Shown here piece after piece: positions 1 through 5,664 of a DNA stretch of 8,433 nt. The notes beneath the pieces are model-generated. The model made no database searches. It worked only from the letters and a program-made list of their open reading frames with translations, and was not told the DNA's origin. The stretch spans positions 1 to 8,433 of the forward strand of contig VBHI01000252.1 of NCBI GenBank assembly GCA_005881495.1. Direction: 5' to 3'. The DNA is from Chloroflexota bacterium. Lineage in GTDB: Bacteria > Chloroflexota > Ktedonobacteria > Ktedonobacterales > Ktedonobacteraceae. Within the stretch, counting starts at the first letter, position 1. Every line of letters starts with the position of its first letter. The position numbers and the translations under genes were made by a program.

Positions 1-245
1 GGCGTATAAGAAGCAATATGGGGCTGCTTTACCACAAGATGTATCTTGCCTTCTTCCAGGCTATTCACCTGGTACCAGGGAATAATCATATCATTCAGGC
101 TATTGCCCAGGGGAGAACGAACAACGAGAGCCGTTACCACCGGAAACGCCTCATCCAACGTGACGCATACATCGTGTAACACACCCAGGCGTCGTCCTTC
201 AATATCATAGATGCTCTGGCGCAGCAAAGTGCTTAAAAAAATCAT
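1..245 (-). CDS. PRC-barrel domain protein, N-terminal part (runs off window)
   Basis: An open frame of 81 complete codons starts at ATG 245 and leaves the window without a stop. It is preceded by a good Shine-Dalgarno sequence (AAGGTGG, about 7 bases upstream of the ATG). The product begins MIFLSTLLRQSIYDIEGRRL and continues with a 'G-V-L-H-D-V-C-V-T-L-D' strand, a 'V-T-A-L-V-V-R' strand and 'IIPWYQVNSLEEGKIHL'. This is the classic pattern of a PRC-barrel: a small beta-barrel with a G-x-x-x-G/D turn and an 'IPW-x-x-V-x-x-L' strand. In Chloroflexota and Actinobacteria such N-termini often head proteins with MgtE-N and CBS domains linked to Mg2+ or Mn2+ transport, but only the barrel is visible here, so that extension is an inference. 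Stand-alone PRC-barrel proteins are the alternative. Confidence 0.7.
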   Translation of the reverse strand, partial: MIFLSTLLRQSIYDIEGRRLGVLHDVCVTLDEAFPVVTALVVRSPLGNSLNDMIIPWYQVNSLEEGKIHLVVKQPHIASYT

Positions 246-286
246 TGGAATCACCACCTTCTTTTCAGAGTAATAAAGTCCATAAA

Positions 287-317
287 CTTATCCACATTTT
301 TGTGGATAAGTGGATAA
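287..317. promoter_or_regulatory. Cluster of DnaA boxes arranged as a palindrome
   Basis: Positions 288-296 read TTATCCACA and 301-309 read TGTGGATAA. These are two exact consensus DnaA boxes in opposite orientation, forming a 10-bp perfect inverted repeat with a TTTT spacer (287-310). A third near-match, AGTGGATAA (309-317, 8 of 9), overlaps the end of the second. They lie 42 bp upstream of the PRC-barrel start codon, so they are either a DnaA-responsive control site or a small DnaA-titrating cluster. Nothing else here (no dnaA, dnaN or AT-rich unwinding element that I recognise) argues for oriC. Confidence 0.6.
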
Positions 318-330
318 CTAGTCTTCCTGA

Positions 331-344
331 GTAACAATTGTTAC
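331..344. promoter_or_regulatory. 14-bp perfect palindrome, operator-like
   Basis: GTAACAATTGTTAC is a perfect palindrome lying 14 bp beyond the DnaA-box cluster and 86 bp upstream of the PRC-barrel gene. The shape suits a homodimeric repressor or activator. I cannot name the regulator, and I found no convincing -35/-10 pair that it overlaps. Confidence 0.35.
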
Positions 345-570
345 AAAGAACACAAGCATAGTAGGGTACTGCGCCGCCCAAAAAAAGGCAATGCACAGGC
401 CATCTAACATGCGAAATTCATGCAGGGGACTATTGTGTGTGGAGAGTATCCGCAGAGGACACCCATCCATCCCGGGACTCACTGGCAGGTGGGAAGTTTC
501 TTACTCAACCAACTTCAAGGGGAATTGTGATGAATGCCCGTCGAGTAAGGTATTGATGAGTACAAATTCA
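345..570. other. Non-coding stretch, nothing recognisable
   Basis: A plus-strand open frame spans 391-621, but it has no Shine-Dalgarno sequence, an unnatural composition (many Ser, Asn, His, Arg, Cys) and no family resemblance, so I treat it as chance. It is also antisense to the better-supported small ORF at 571-699. Two short hairpins occur near the end of that ORF: TGATGA/TCATCA (554-573) and GATGC/GCATC (582-595). No RNA gene is evident. Confidence 0.4.
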
Positions 571-699
571 TCAGAGGAAGCGATGCATACGCATCAACTC
601 AAAAACCATACTCGCTGGTGAGTAGAACCGTCCCGTGAGCAGGCACGCGAACACATATAAGCCTACTATGACTAGGGCCAGCGTCCATAGTTCCCTCAC
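571..699 (-). CDS. Small single-pass membrane protein, 42 residues (hypothetical)
   Basis: The frame starts at GTG 699 and ends at TGA 571-573. Eight bases upstream of the GTG is a GGAGGG Shine-Dalgarno sequence. The product begins MRELWTLALVIVGLYVFACL. Residues 4-22 form an uninterrupted hydrophobic helix with an aromatic N-edge, followed by 'TGRFYSPAS' and a basic amphipathic tail ending RMHRFL. This is the layout of a bitopic microprotein such as KdpF-like or other transporter-associated small subunits, although no kdp genes are visible. A promoter-like sequence lies about 120 bp upstream (814-843). The PRC-barrel gene begins 325 bp downstream on the same strand, so the two might share a transcript. 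I recognise no family. A random frame could look like this by chance, but the hydrophobic segment together with SD and promoter makes it a reasonable candidate. Confidence 0.42.
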   Translation of the reverse strand: MRELWTLALVIVGLYVFACLLTGRFYSPASMVFELMRMHRFL

Positions 700-813
700 C
701 TCCTTTTCCCTCCAGTTGTAGCTTCCGCCAGCGGCGACGTCTAAAGCACGTCTAAAACCTCATCTGGTGCGCCACCACAACCGTGGGTATGACAAAAAAT
801 CTTGACTACTAAC

Positions 814-843
814 AGTATAGCACGCCTCCCTGAAATAGGGCAA
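814..843 (-). promoter_or_regulatory. Sigma-70-type promoter for the 42-residue membrane protein
   Basis: Read on the minus strand, TTGCCC (843-838) is followed after 18 bp by TATACT (819-814), which matches the -10 consensus at five of six positions. Transcription would start near 807 and give a leader of about 108 nt before the GTG start at 699. The -35 is only moderate. Confidence 0.4.
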
Positions 844-852
844 GGGCGTTAG

Positions 853-880
853 TGTACATAGTACAATTGGCATTGCCAAT
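853..880. repeat. Two adjoining perfect inverted repeats, operator-like
   Basis: TGTAC-ATA-GTACA (853-865) is directly followed by ATTGGCA-T-TGCCAAT (866-880). Both are perfect, and they sit immediately upstream of the -35 box of the minus-strand promoter at 814-843. Two abutting dyads suggest binding sites for one or two dimeric regulators, acting on the small membrane protein or on both divergent units. No regulator gene is in the window. Confidence 0.4.
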
Positions 881-963
881 ATCCCCTGATCTACAACCCT
901 GGCAGGGCTTCGCTATGAGTGAGGAAATGCTCTCGAATTCAAGTAGAAAGCGTGATAGTTTTG

Positions 964-980
964 TTATCGTGGAACGATAA
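964..980. promoter_or_regulatory. Perfect inverted repeat upstream of the 1167 gene promoter
   Basis: TTATCGT-GGA-ACGATAA is a 7+3+7 perfect dyad centred about 20 bp upstream of the putative -35 of the plus-strand gene. It is A/T-rich at its edges, as many repressor or activator operators are. The regulator is unknown. A 21-codon frame (915-980) ends within it, but I do not consider that frame real. Confidence 0.35.
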
Positions 981-992
981 AATGTGATGGCT

Positions 993-1021
993 TTGTGATG
1001 TCACTATGCTACATATATATA
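993..1021 (+). promoter_or_regulatory. Putative promoter for the ABM/GNAT-like gene
   Basis: TTGTGA (993-998) and TATATA (1016-1021) are separated by 17 bp. A short dyad, GTGA-TG-TCAC (995-1004), overlaps the -35. Transcription would begin near 1028 and leave a leader of about 140 nt before the ATG at 1167. Confidence 0.4.
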
Positions 1022-1100
1022 CGTAAAAAAAGAGGTTACCTTTCTCTTGTGGGGATACTCTCTGCCCATTGAAGCGATGAGACCTCACGGAAAGTCTTGC

Positions 1101-1160
1101 GCATCAGGGGAGCCTGATGCAAAGGAGATATCAGGCCTGGTGCCTTTGCTCGGAAAGGAG
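1101..1160 (+). promoter_or_regulatory. Structured 5' leader with competing hairpins and a masked Shine-Dalgarno
   Basis: GCATCAGG (1101-1108) pairs perfectly with CCTGATGC (1113-1120) across a GGAG loop. The second arm can instead pair with ATCAGG (1130-1135), enclosing an AAAGGAG (1121-1127). Further on, AGGC (1133-1136) can pair with GCCT (1142-1145), or CCTTT (1143-1147) with AAAGG (1154-1158). The last of these buries the Shine-Dalgarno of the gene that starts at 1167. These alternatives exclude one another, as in translational attenuators. I recognise no known riboswitch class. Confidence 0.35.
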
Positions 1161-1166
1161 ACAGTC

Positions 1167-2069
1167 ATGTACAAAGCCGTACGAACGTACACCCTTCTCC
1201 CGGGGTCAAGTGAGGAATTTCTGCAGCGCGTGCAGGAGAGCTTTGTGCCTCTCATCAGCCAGTTGCCAGGTTTCATCGCGTACGACACCTACCGCATCGG
1301 AAACGACCAGGTGATCACCATCAGCACCTTTGACACACGAGCTGGCGCGGAAGAGTCGGTTCTCCTCGCGCTGCGGTGGGTGCAAGAGAATTCCGTTGAG
1401 CTCATGCAAGGGTTGCCCAGGTTGATCGTGGGCCAGATGCCAACCACAAGCAAGCCGACTCATGCCCCACACGCTCAACAGCGTCAGTTAGAAAAAGCGC
1501 TGGTGCTCGATCTCAAATTTGAGGTCCTTCACCCAAGTGTATTGGGGAAGCAAGCCTATACTGATCCTCGCGTTGGAGAGATGGTGACGGCCATCCGGAC
1601 GTTCTTAACCCAGATGAGGGCAGATCCGGCCAGGCAAGACGAGGTCATCTATCGCTTTGATCGAGACATTCGTCCGGAAGAAGAAACCAAAGCCCTCTAT
1701 GCAGCCGATCATGTCATTCTGATTAAAAGGGCCAACAGTCTTGTTGGATATGCCGAGATCAATCGGGACACGAATGCCCAGCTCAGAAGAGATCGCTATG
1801 AGGGGGATATCCTTGTGGATCCAGCGGCCTACCAACGAGATAAAGAGGGCCATCGTGTTGAGAAAGGGATTGGGGAACAAGCACTGCTCGAAATGCGCAG
1901 ACAAGGCCGGTTGCTGAGGATAAAAGACATTGAACTGGATGTGTATCTGGGCAATCCGCCGATGCACCATTTTCTTGATCATTTGATAGCGACGCACCGG
2001 TTACCGTTCACGAGACAAGAGATGCAGTATGGACGACCGTTGGATTCTACGTACCTCTTAGCTTGCTAA
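1167..2069 (+). CDS. ABM-like domain fused to a degenerate GNAT-like domain
   Basis: The frame is open from 1047, but I place the start at ATG 1167 because AAAGGAG lies six bases upstream and the conserved-looking sequence begins there; GTG 1140 is an in-frame alternative. The product is 300 residues. Residues 1-90 (start MYKAVRTYTLLPGSSEEF, then 'ISQLPGFIAYDTYRIGNDQVITISTFDT') follow the antibiotic-biosynthesis-monooxygenase/dimeric alpha-beta barrel pattern: a strand, a helix with 'F..R..E', 'PGF..Y', then 'STF'. Residues 91-110 are a hydrophilic linker. Residues 112-285 resemble an acetyltransferase: 'VGYAEINRD' strand, 'VEKGIGEQALLEM' in the acetyl-CoA pyrophosphate-loop position, then 'IELDVYLGNPPMHHFLDHL'. 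The usual first Q/R of Q/R-x-x-G-x-G is replaced by V, so catalysis is uncertain. The substrate is unknown. The small KOW-like gene follows after 105 bp and probably shares the transcript. Confidence 0.6.
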   Translation: MYKAVRTYTLLPGSSEEFLQRVQESFVPLISQLPGFIAYDTYRIGNDQVITISTFDTRAGAEESVLLALRWVQENSVELMQGLPRLIVGQMPTTSKPTHAPHAQQRQLEKALVLDLKFEVLHPSVLGKQAYTDPRVGEMVTAIRTFLTQMRADPARQDEVIYRFDRDIRPEEETKALYAADHVILIKRANSLVGYAEINRDTNAQLRRDRYEGDILVDPAAYQRDKEGHRVEKGIGEQALLEMRRQGRLLRIKDIELDVYLGNPPMHHFLDHLIATHRLPFTRQEMQYGRPLDSTYLLAC

Positions 2070-2115
2070 GCTGCTTCAGAAGGGAGTGAAAGTTTCTTCC
2101 ATCAAAGATGAAACA

Positions 2116-2144
2116 GCTGGATGCCAAAGCCTTAGGCATCCGGC
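2116..2144 (+). terminator. Intergenic hairpin without a U-tract
   Basis: GCTGGATGCC (2116-2125) pairs over ten positions, one of them G-T, with GGCATCCGGC (2135-2144) across a nine-base loop. No run of T follows, so it is a weak candidate for intrinsic termination. It could equally be an mRNA processing or stabilising stem, or a leader element of the next gene, whose Shine-Dalgarno starts eight bases later. Confidence 0.4.
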
Positions 2145-2151
2145 TTATGAG

Positions 2152-2178
2152 AAAGGAGGTCAACCCGCCATGGGGTGA
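2152..2178 (+). promoter_or_regulatory. Strong Shine-Dalgarno serving a two-codon ORF that overlaps the next start
   Basis: AAAGGAGGT (2152-2160) is followed nine bases later by ATG-GGG-TGA (2170-2178). The TGA overlaps the GTG start codon at 2175 as GTGA. The Shine-Dalgarno is ideally placed for the ATG but distant (14 bases) from the GTG. Translation of the following gene may therefore be by coupling or reinitiation after this Met-Gly minimal ORF. If instead the published-style start is wrong, TTG 2184 would be the next in-frame choice. Confidence 0.45.
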
Positions 2179-2447
2179 ACGTATTGCCAGTAGGAAGCCT
2201 GGTCTGTGTAACGAGTTATAGCCCTTTCCGGGGACTTAGAGGGACAGTCCGCAGCGTTCATACGATTGCTGCTGATCTTGATGAGCATTTTTGTTTTTAC
2301 TTGATAGCTCTCGAGGGGGTGCAGATAAAGGGACCTATATGGTTTGAATACGATGAGGTAGAGTTGATTGCTCCTCTCGTTTCCCTTCAGGCAAATGATG
2401 AGTTCGCTAGTTTGAAGTTCACACCTAAGAGAGCTTTTGAGTCATGA
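2175..2447 (+). CDS. Small KOW/SH3-like hypothetical protein, 90 residues
   Basis: The frame runs from GTG 2175 to TGA 2445-2447. Residues 5-29 ('PVGSLVCVTSYSPFRGLRGT', then V-R-S-V-H) fit the KOW/SH3-barrel pattern: V-x-x-G-x-x-V-x-V, a glycine turn, then G-x-V. Two further beta-strands follow, 'FCFYLIALEG' and 'IWFEYDEVELI'. Residues 66-90 are a less ordered tail. There is no signal peptide or membrane segment, so it is probably cytoplasmic. I recall similar short proteins in Ktedonobacteria annotated only as hypothetical. KOW domains often bind RNA or ribosomal proteins, but nothing here proves that. The gene sits 105 bp after the ABM/GNAT-like gene on the same strand and probably shares its transcript. 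Confidence 0.6.
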   Translation: MNVLPVGSLVCVTSYSPFRGLRGTVRSVHTIAADLDEHFCFYLIALEGVQIKGPIWFEYDEVELIAPLVSLQANDEFASLKFTPKRAFES

Positions 2448-2580
2448 AACGCCCTCAGTGATTCCGCAGAAGTGGTGGTACAACAAAGCAGCTGTATAGC
2501 CTTGCTGTACTAGCGTCTCCCTTTGGTGTCCCCCTGAGCGAAGCCCTGTCCCCCTGCCTTTGATGTCACCCTTGCTGCTT
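2448..2580. repeat. Degenerate copies of the dispersed repeat
   Basis: Fragments such as 'GTCCCCCTGAGCGAAGCCCTGTC' without its last bases (about 2528-2549) and 'GATGTCACCCTTG' (2562-2574) look like decayed copies of the unit that is intact at 2581-2687. An antisense frame at 2442-2810 is made mostly of this repeat sequence and is not a gene. Confidence 0.4.
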
Positions 2581-2620
2581 CCCCGGGTGTCACCCTGAGC
2601 GCAGCGAAGGGTCTGTCTCG
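2581..2620. repeat. 40-bp direct repeat, copy 1
   Basis: This begins CCCCGGGTGTCACCCTGAGC and ends GAAGGGTCTGTCTCG. It is identical over all 40 bases to 2648-2687. Inside each copy ACCCT and AGGGT form a short stem around GAGCGCAGCGA, as expected of a REP-type element. Sequence between the copies (2621-2647) is unrelated. Confidence 0.8.
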
Positions 2621-2647
2621 ATCGGCAGAGCGGTCCGCTGGTTGTCC

Positions 2648-2687
2648 CCCCGGGTGTCACCCTGAGCGCAGCGAAGGGTCTGTCTCG
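2648..2687. repeat. 40-bp direct repeat, copy 2
   Basis: This is a perfect copy of 2581-2620, offset by 67 bp. It continues into the longer dispersed repeat that also occurs at 7453-7546, whereas copy 1 does not, so copy 1 is a partial duplicate. Confidence 0.8.
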
Positions 2688-2905
2688 CGTGGCGCAGGAA
2701 ATGCTTCGCGGAGTTGACACTGAGCGGAGCGAATGTGTATGGATTACCCACATCGTTACCTGGTCAGGGCCAGCACATCGTAGCCAAGCATCGCTGCGTG
2801 GGGCCGCCACCAGAGGCCGATAAACGGCTCTCGGTGGGCTACGATGTGCTGACCCTCCGGGGGCTACGATGTGGATAATCCATACACGAATGTGCTCAGC
2901 ATGAC
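2655..2905. repeat. Dispersed repeat interrupted by a palindromic insertion
   Basis: Positions 2655-2737 match 7453-7535 over the same 83-base span, with the last 37 bases (2701-2737, starting ATGCTTCGCGG) identical. The next repeat bases (CTCAGCATGAC, 2895-2905; CGCAGCATGAC at 7536-7546) are displaced by about 157 bp of unrelated palindromic DNA. The repeat was therefore whole before the insertion at 2735-2887. Confidence 0.75.
2735..2887. mobile_element. MITE-like palindromic element inserted in a dispersed repeat
   Basis: The 51-base arms 2735-2785 and 2837-2887 are inverted repeats matching at 42 of 51 positions by eye. The outer 12 bases are perfect (GTGTATGGATTA / TAATCCATACAC). Each arm carries two copies of CACATCGTAGCC, the outer-left one degenerate (CACATCGTTACC). 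A 51-base central loop (2786-2836) codes for nothing. GAATGTG occurs at 2731-2737 and again at 2888-2894 and occurs once at the uninterrupted copy near 7529-7535. This suggests a 7- or 8-bp target duplication, CGAATGTG if the shared C is counted. Exact ends are ambiguous because GTG is both terminal repeat and target. There is no transposase, so it would be a non-autonomous element. Confidence 0.6.
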
Positions 2906-3020
2906 AGGACGGCGCTCAGCAGGACCATGCAAGTAGGACCGTGCTGCCGCGCTCTCGCATCGCACTCGTCCACTCGGGCGCAGATCTAGCCGTGATGGTG
3001 TAAGACCGGTGTACGTCTAT
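2888..3020. other. Non-coding spacer, nothing recognisable beyond repeat remnant
   Basis: The first 18 bases are the resumed dispersed repeat (GAATGTGCTCAGCATGAC). The rest, up to the terminator hairpin at 3021, contains no convincing frame, RNA gene or promoter. Confidence 0.4.
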
Positions 3021-3067
3021 TGGAGGCTGGGTCATCCATTCCTATGATGGATGTATCTCAGCCTCCA
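3021..3067 (-). terminator. Strong hairpin at the 3' end of the phosphoketolase gene
   Basis: TGGAGGCTG (3021-3029) pairs perfectly with CAGCCTCCA (3059-3067), and inside it CATCCAT (3033-3039) pairs with ATGGATG (3047-3053). The stem starts five bases past the stop codon at 3072-3074. No U-run follows on the minus strand, so it may act as an RNA 3'-end stabiliser or an imperfect terminator rather than a classic Rho-independent one. Confidence 0.55.
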
Positions 3068-3071
3068 TGTG

Positions 3072-5429
3072 CTAGTCCGTCCAGACCCAGTCGCGAACTT
3101 CTGGCATATCTTCAAGATTGCCTCGCACGTACGTTCTGTGCCTGGCAAGAATATCGTTGCATTCAGCAATCAAGGGAGGAACTAGTTCGCGCACACGGGA
3201 CACGCGGCGCATCGCTTCTATGCAGAGTTGATAGCGACTCATGCCGTTGAGCACGACCATATCGAAGGGCGTAGTTGTCGTTCCCTCTTCATTGAAGCCG
3301 CGCACGTGGAAACGATCTACATTTGGACGCCCGTGAACGATCTCGTGAACGGCTCGCGGGTACCCATGGAACGCAAATACAACGGGCTTGTCTTCGGTGA
3401 AATGCTCAACGAAGCTCTCCACATCCAGGCCATGGGGGTGCAATGTGTGTGGATAGAGAGTCATCAGGTCAACGACGTTGACCACGCGCACTTTCAGTTC
3501 TGGAATGTGATGTCGCAGCCACCACGCCGCGGCAATCGTTTCTAGTGTTGGAATGTCACCTGCACAGGCCAACACCACGTCTGGCTCAATTTTTTCACAA
3601 TTGCTCGCCCAGTGCCAGGTGGATAGACCACGAGTGCAATGTGCAACAGCTTCCGGCATGCTTAGCCACTGCGGTTGTGGCTGCTTATCGATAACTATCA
3701 GGTTCACGTAGTTGCGACTGCTGAAGCAATGGTCCGCAACGGAGAGGAGGCAATTCGCATCTGGCGGCAGATAGATACGGGCGATTGTCCCTTTCTTCGA
3801 GAGGACGGTGTCGATCAGGCCAGGTCCTTGATGGCTAAACCCGTTGTGATCGTTGCGCCAGCAGGTCGATGTTAAGAGAATATTGAGAGACGAGATGGGC
3901 TTGCGCCAGGGAAGTTTGATCCCCTCTTCTAACCATTTTGCGTGTTGAATTGTCATCGAAGCGGAGACCATTGAAAAGGCCTCGTAGGTAGCAAACAAGC
4001 CATGCCGTCCAGTGAGTAGATAGCCTTCGAGCCAGCCATGACAGAGATGTTCGCTCAGCACCTCCATTACACGTCCATCTGGAGAAAGATGATCGTCACC
4101 CGGAAGAATGTTTTCCACCGAAGTGCGATTCTCAACCTCGAAGACTGCCCCCAGGCGATTTGAATTGGTTTCATCAGGACAAAAGAAACGGAAATTCTGC
4201 TTCTGTGCGTTTCTCGTAAAGATATCGCGCATCATATTGCCGAGTTGGCGAGTTGACTCATGATGCTCTGACGCGGGTTTCTTCACCTCAATCGCATAAT
4301 CCGTAAATGGGGGAATATCCAGGTCAACCAGCAGTTTTCCACCATTGGTATGAGGATTAGCGCCCATGCGACGATCTCCCCGGGGCGCAAGGGCTGCAAG
4401 TTCAGGAATAAATCGACCGGTCTCGTCGAATACTTCATCAGGTTGATAACTACGCATCCAGTCCTCAAGGATTTTCAGGTGCTCGGAGTTCGCTTTGACG
4501 TCTGCTACCGGTACCTGGTGGGCACGGAAGGTGCCTTCGATGGGAATGCCGTCTACTACTTTAGGTCCAGTCCATCCTTTGGGAGTGCGGAGGATAATAG
4601 CAGGCCAGGGGGGTCGCTTCGTGAAGCCATGCTTACGGGCATCTTCTTGATACGAGCGAATTTTCGTATAGCAAGTATCTAATGTCTCGGCGAAGGCCTG
4701 GTGCATTTGCATCGGATCATTGCCTTCCACGAAATGGACATCATAGCCGTAGCCCGAGATCTGCTTCTGGATCGAATTGTCGTCTAGACGTCCCAGGACC
4801 GTCGGGCCGGAGATTTTATACCCATTCAGATGCAAAATAGGGAGAACAGCACCATCGCGAACGGGGTTTAAAAAGGAAATCCCCTTCCAGGCCCCTTCAA
4901 GCGGCGCGGTCTCTGCTTCACCATCGCCGACAACAGCAGCGACGATCAAATCAGGATTGTCGAAGGCTGCGCCAAAGGCATGGGAAAGGACGTAGCCCAG
5001 TTCACCTCCTTCATGGATGGAACCCGGGGTGGTAACACTAACATGACTTGGGATACCACCGGGAGTGGAGAACTGGCGAAACAGGTGCCTCATCCCTTCA
5101 CTATCCTGTGTAATCTCAGGATAGATCTCGGTATAGGTTCCTTCGAGGTATACATTGGCAACGATTGCAGGTCCACCATGACCGGGCCCGGTAAGATAGA
5201 TCATGTTGACATCCTGCTCCTGGATAAGGCGATTTAAGTGGACATAAATAAAGCTGAGGCCGGGCGATGTACCCCAGTGCCCAAGTAAACGCGGTTTGAT
5301 GTGTTCGGGTCGTAAAGGTTCTTTCAGCAGCGGATTGTCCAGTAAATAGATCTGACCGATCGTGAGATAATTGGCGGCGTTCCAATACTTGTGCATCAGG
5401 TCAAAGCGCGCCTGGTCAATATTTGCCAT
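3072..5429 (-). CDS. xfp: Phosphoketolase (xylulose-5-phosphate / fructose-6-phosphate)
   Basis: This is a complete 785-residue thiamine-diphosphate enzyme, the usual length for the family. It cleaves xylulose 5-phosphate (and in dual-specificity members fructose 6-phosphate) with phosphate to acetyl phosphate plus glyceraldehyde 3-phosphate or erythrose 4-phosphate, in the cytoplasm. Visible signatures are GHWGTSPGL with His51, GPGHGG with His84, EGGELGY at 140-146 and GDGEAET at 168-174, which starts the ThDP/Mg2+ motif ending near [10 protein letters not shown]. Further on are [17 protein letters not shown] (419-435), '[20 protein letters not shown]' (464-483), the '[13 protein letters not shown]' stretch (525-537) and a C-terminal domain with '[18 protein letters not shown]' (711-728). 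The start is secured by AAGGAGG about six bases upstream. It stands alone: no transketolase, acetate kinase or phosphotransacetylase gene adjoins it. Which substrate it prefers cannot be told from sequence alone. Confidence 0.95.
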   Translation of the reverse strand: MANIDQARFDLMHKYWNAANYLTIGQIYLLDNPLLKEPLRPEHIKPRLLGHWGTSPGLSFIYVHLNRLIQEQDVNMIYLTGPGHGGPAIVANVYLEGTYTEIYPEITQDSEGMRHLFRQFSTPGGIPSHVSVTTPGSIHEGGELGYVLSHAFGAAFDNPDLIVAAVVGDGEAETAPLEGAWKGISFLNPVRDGAVLPILHLNGYKISGPTVLGRLDDNSIQKQISGYGYDVHFVEGNDPMQMHQAFAETLDTCYTKIRSYQEDARKHGFTKRPPWPAIILRTPKGWTGPKVVDGIPIEGTFRAHQVPVADVKANSEHLKILEDWMRSYQPDEVFDETGRFIPELAALAPRGDRRMGANPHTNGGKLLVDLDIPPFTDYAIEVKKPASEHHESTRQLGNMMRDIFTRNAQKQNFRFFCPDETNSNRLGAVFEVENRTSVENILPGDDHLSPDGRVMEVLSEHLCHGWLEGYLLTGRHGLFATYEAFSMVSASMTIQHAKWLEEGIKLPWRKPISSLNILLTSTCWRNDHNGFSHQGPGLIDTVLSKKGTIARIYLPPDANCLLSVADHCFSSRNYVNLIVIDKQPQPQWLSMPEAVAHCTRGLSTWHWASNCEKIEPDVVLACAGDIPTLETIAAAWWLRHHIPELKVRVVNVVDLMTLYPHTLHPHGLDVESFVEHFTEDKPVVFAFHGYPRAVHEIVHGRPNVDRFHVRGFNEEGTTTTPFDMVVLNGMSRYQLCIEAMRRVSRVRELVPPLIAECNDILARHRTYVRGNLEDMPEVRDWVWTD

Positions 5430-5434
5430 TCCAT

Positions 5435-5482
5435 CCTCCTTAAGATAACATGATGATTATATTGTAACATGCTCAAATGAGC
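5435..5482 (-). promoter_or_regulatory. Promoter region, operator-like dyad and Shine-Dalgarno of xfp
   Basis: Read on the minus strand, a perfect TATAAT lies at 5461-5456, about 26 bases before the ATG at 5429, and AAGGAGG lies at 5441-5435. No good -35 box is present. At the -35 distance (5471-5482) sits the dyad GCTCA-AA-TGAGC, so activator dependence or repression through this site is plausible. Ten bases of it (GCTCAAATGA) recur at 5549-5558, 78 bp further upstream. Confidence 0.5.
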
Positions 5483-5514
5483 TACTGAAAGGATTAGAAA
5501 AATATTCAAGTTGA

Positions 5515-5528
5515 CAATAACGTTATTG
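5515..5528. promoter_or_regulatory. 14-bp perfect palindrome in the divergent xfp/deacetylase spacer
   Basis: CAATAACGTTATTG is a perfect palindrome midway between the two divergent genes. It overlaps a plus-strand TTGACA (5511-5516), for which I find no matching -10. It is a candidate operator controlling one or both genes. Confidence 0.35.
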
Positions 5529-5590
5529 CTGCAAAAAAAATACACAAAGCTCAAATGATGTGCTGACTTCTCATCTATAGGCTGCGATGG

Positions 5591-5635
5591 CTCAGGTGCT
5601 CGAATACGGGATGCCGCGCGGTACAGCAACCTGAG
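5591..5635 (+). repeat. Inverted repeat in the leader of the deacetylase gene
   Basis: CTCAGGT (5591-5597) pairs with ACCTGAG (5629-5635), and GCT/AGC extend the stem inward past a one-base bulge. It lies about 30 bp upstream of the ATG at 5665, so it would form in the 5' leader of the mRNA if transcription starts upstream. I could not place a convincing promoter for this gene. Confidence 0.35.
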
Positions 5636-5664
5636 GTAGGGTTCGATCGACAGGAGATATGGCC

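Noticed and set aside
287..317. Replication origin
   Set aside because: Only three DnaA boxes and no AT-rich unwinding element or dnaA/dnaN neighbours; retained only as a DnaA-box cluster.
391..621. 76-codon plus-strand frame
   Set aside because: No SD, no family resemblance, skewed composition, and antisense to the better-supported 571-699 frame.
915..980. 21-residue plus-strand peptide beginning MSEEMLSNSSRKR
   Set aside because: Only a poor purine-rich stretch precedes it and it ends inside an operator-like dyad; too short to support.
1047..1166. N-terminal extension of the ABM/GNAT protein by 40 residues
   Set aside because: No SD at 1047, the stretch forms hairpins typical of a leader, and the conserved pattern begins at 1167.
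1028..1166. Known riboswitch (c-di-GMP, fluoride, glycine and SAM types considered)
   Set aside because: None of the conserved cores I know could be matched; only generic competing hairpins are visible.
2581..2687. CRISPR array
   Set aside because: Only two repeat copies with a single 27-base gap, and the unit also occurs elsewhere; no cas genes.
2442..2810. 122-codon minus-strand frame
   Set aside because: Made almost wholly of repeat DNA and half of the MITE-like arm; low-complexity translation.
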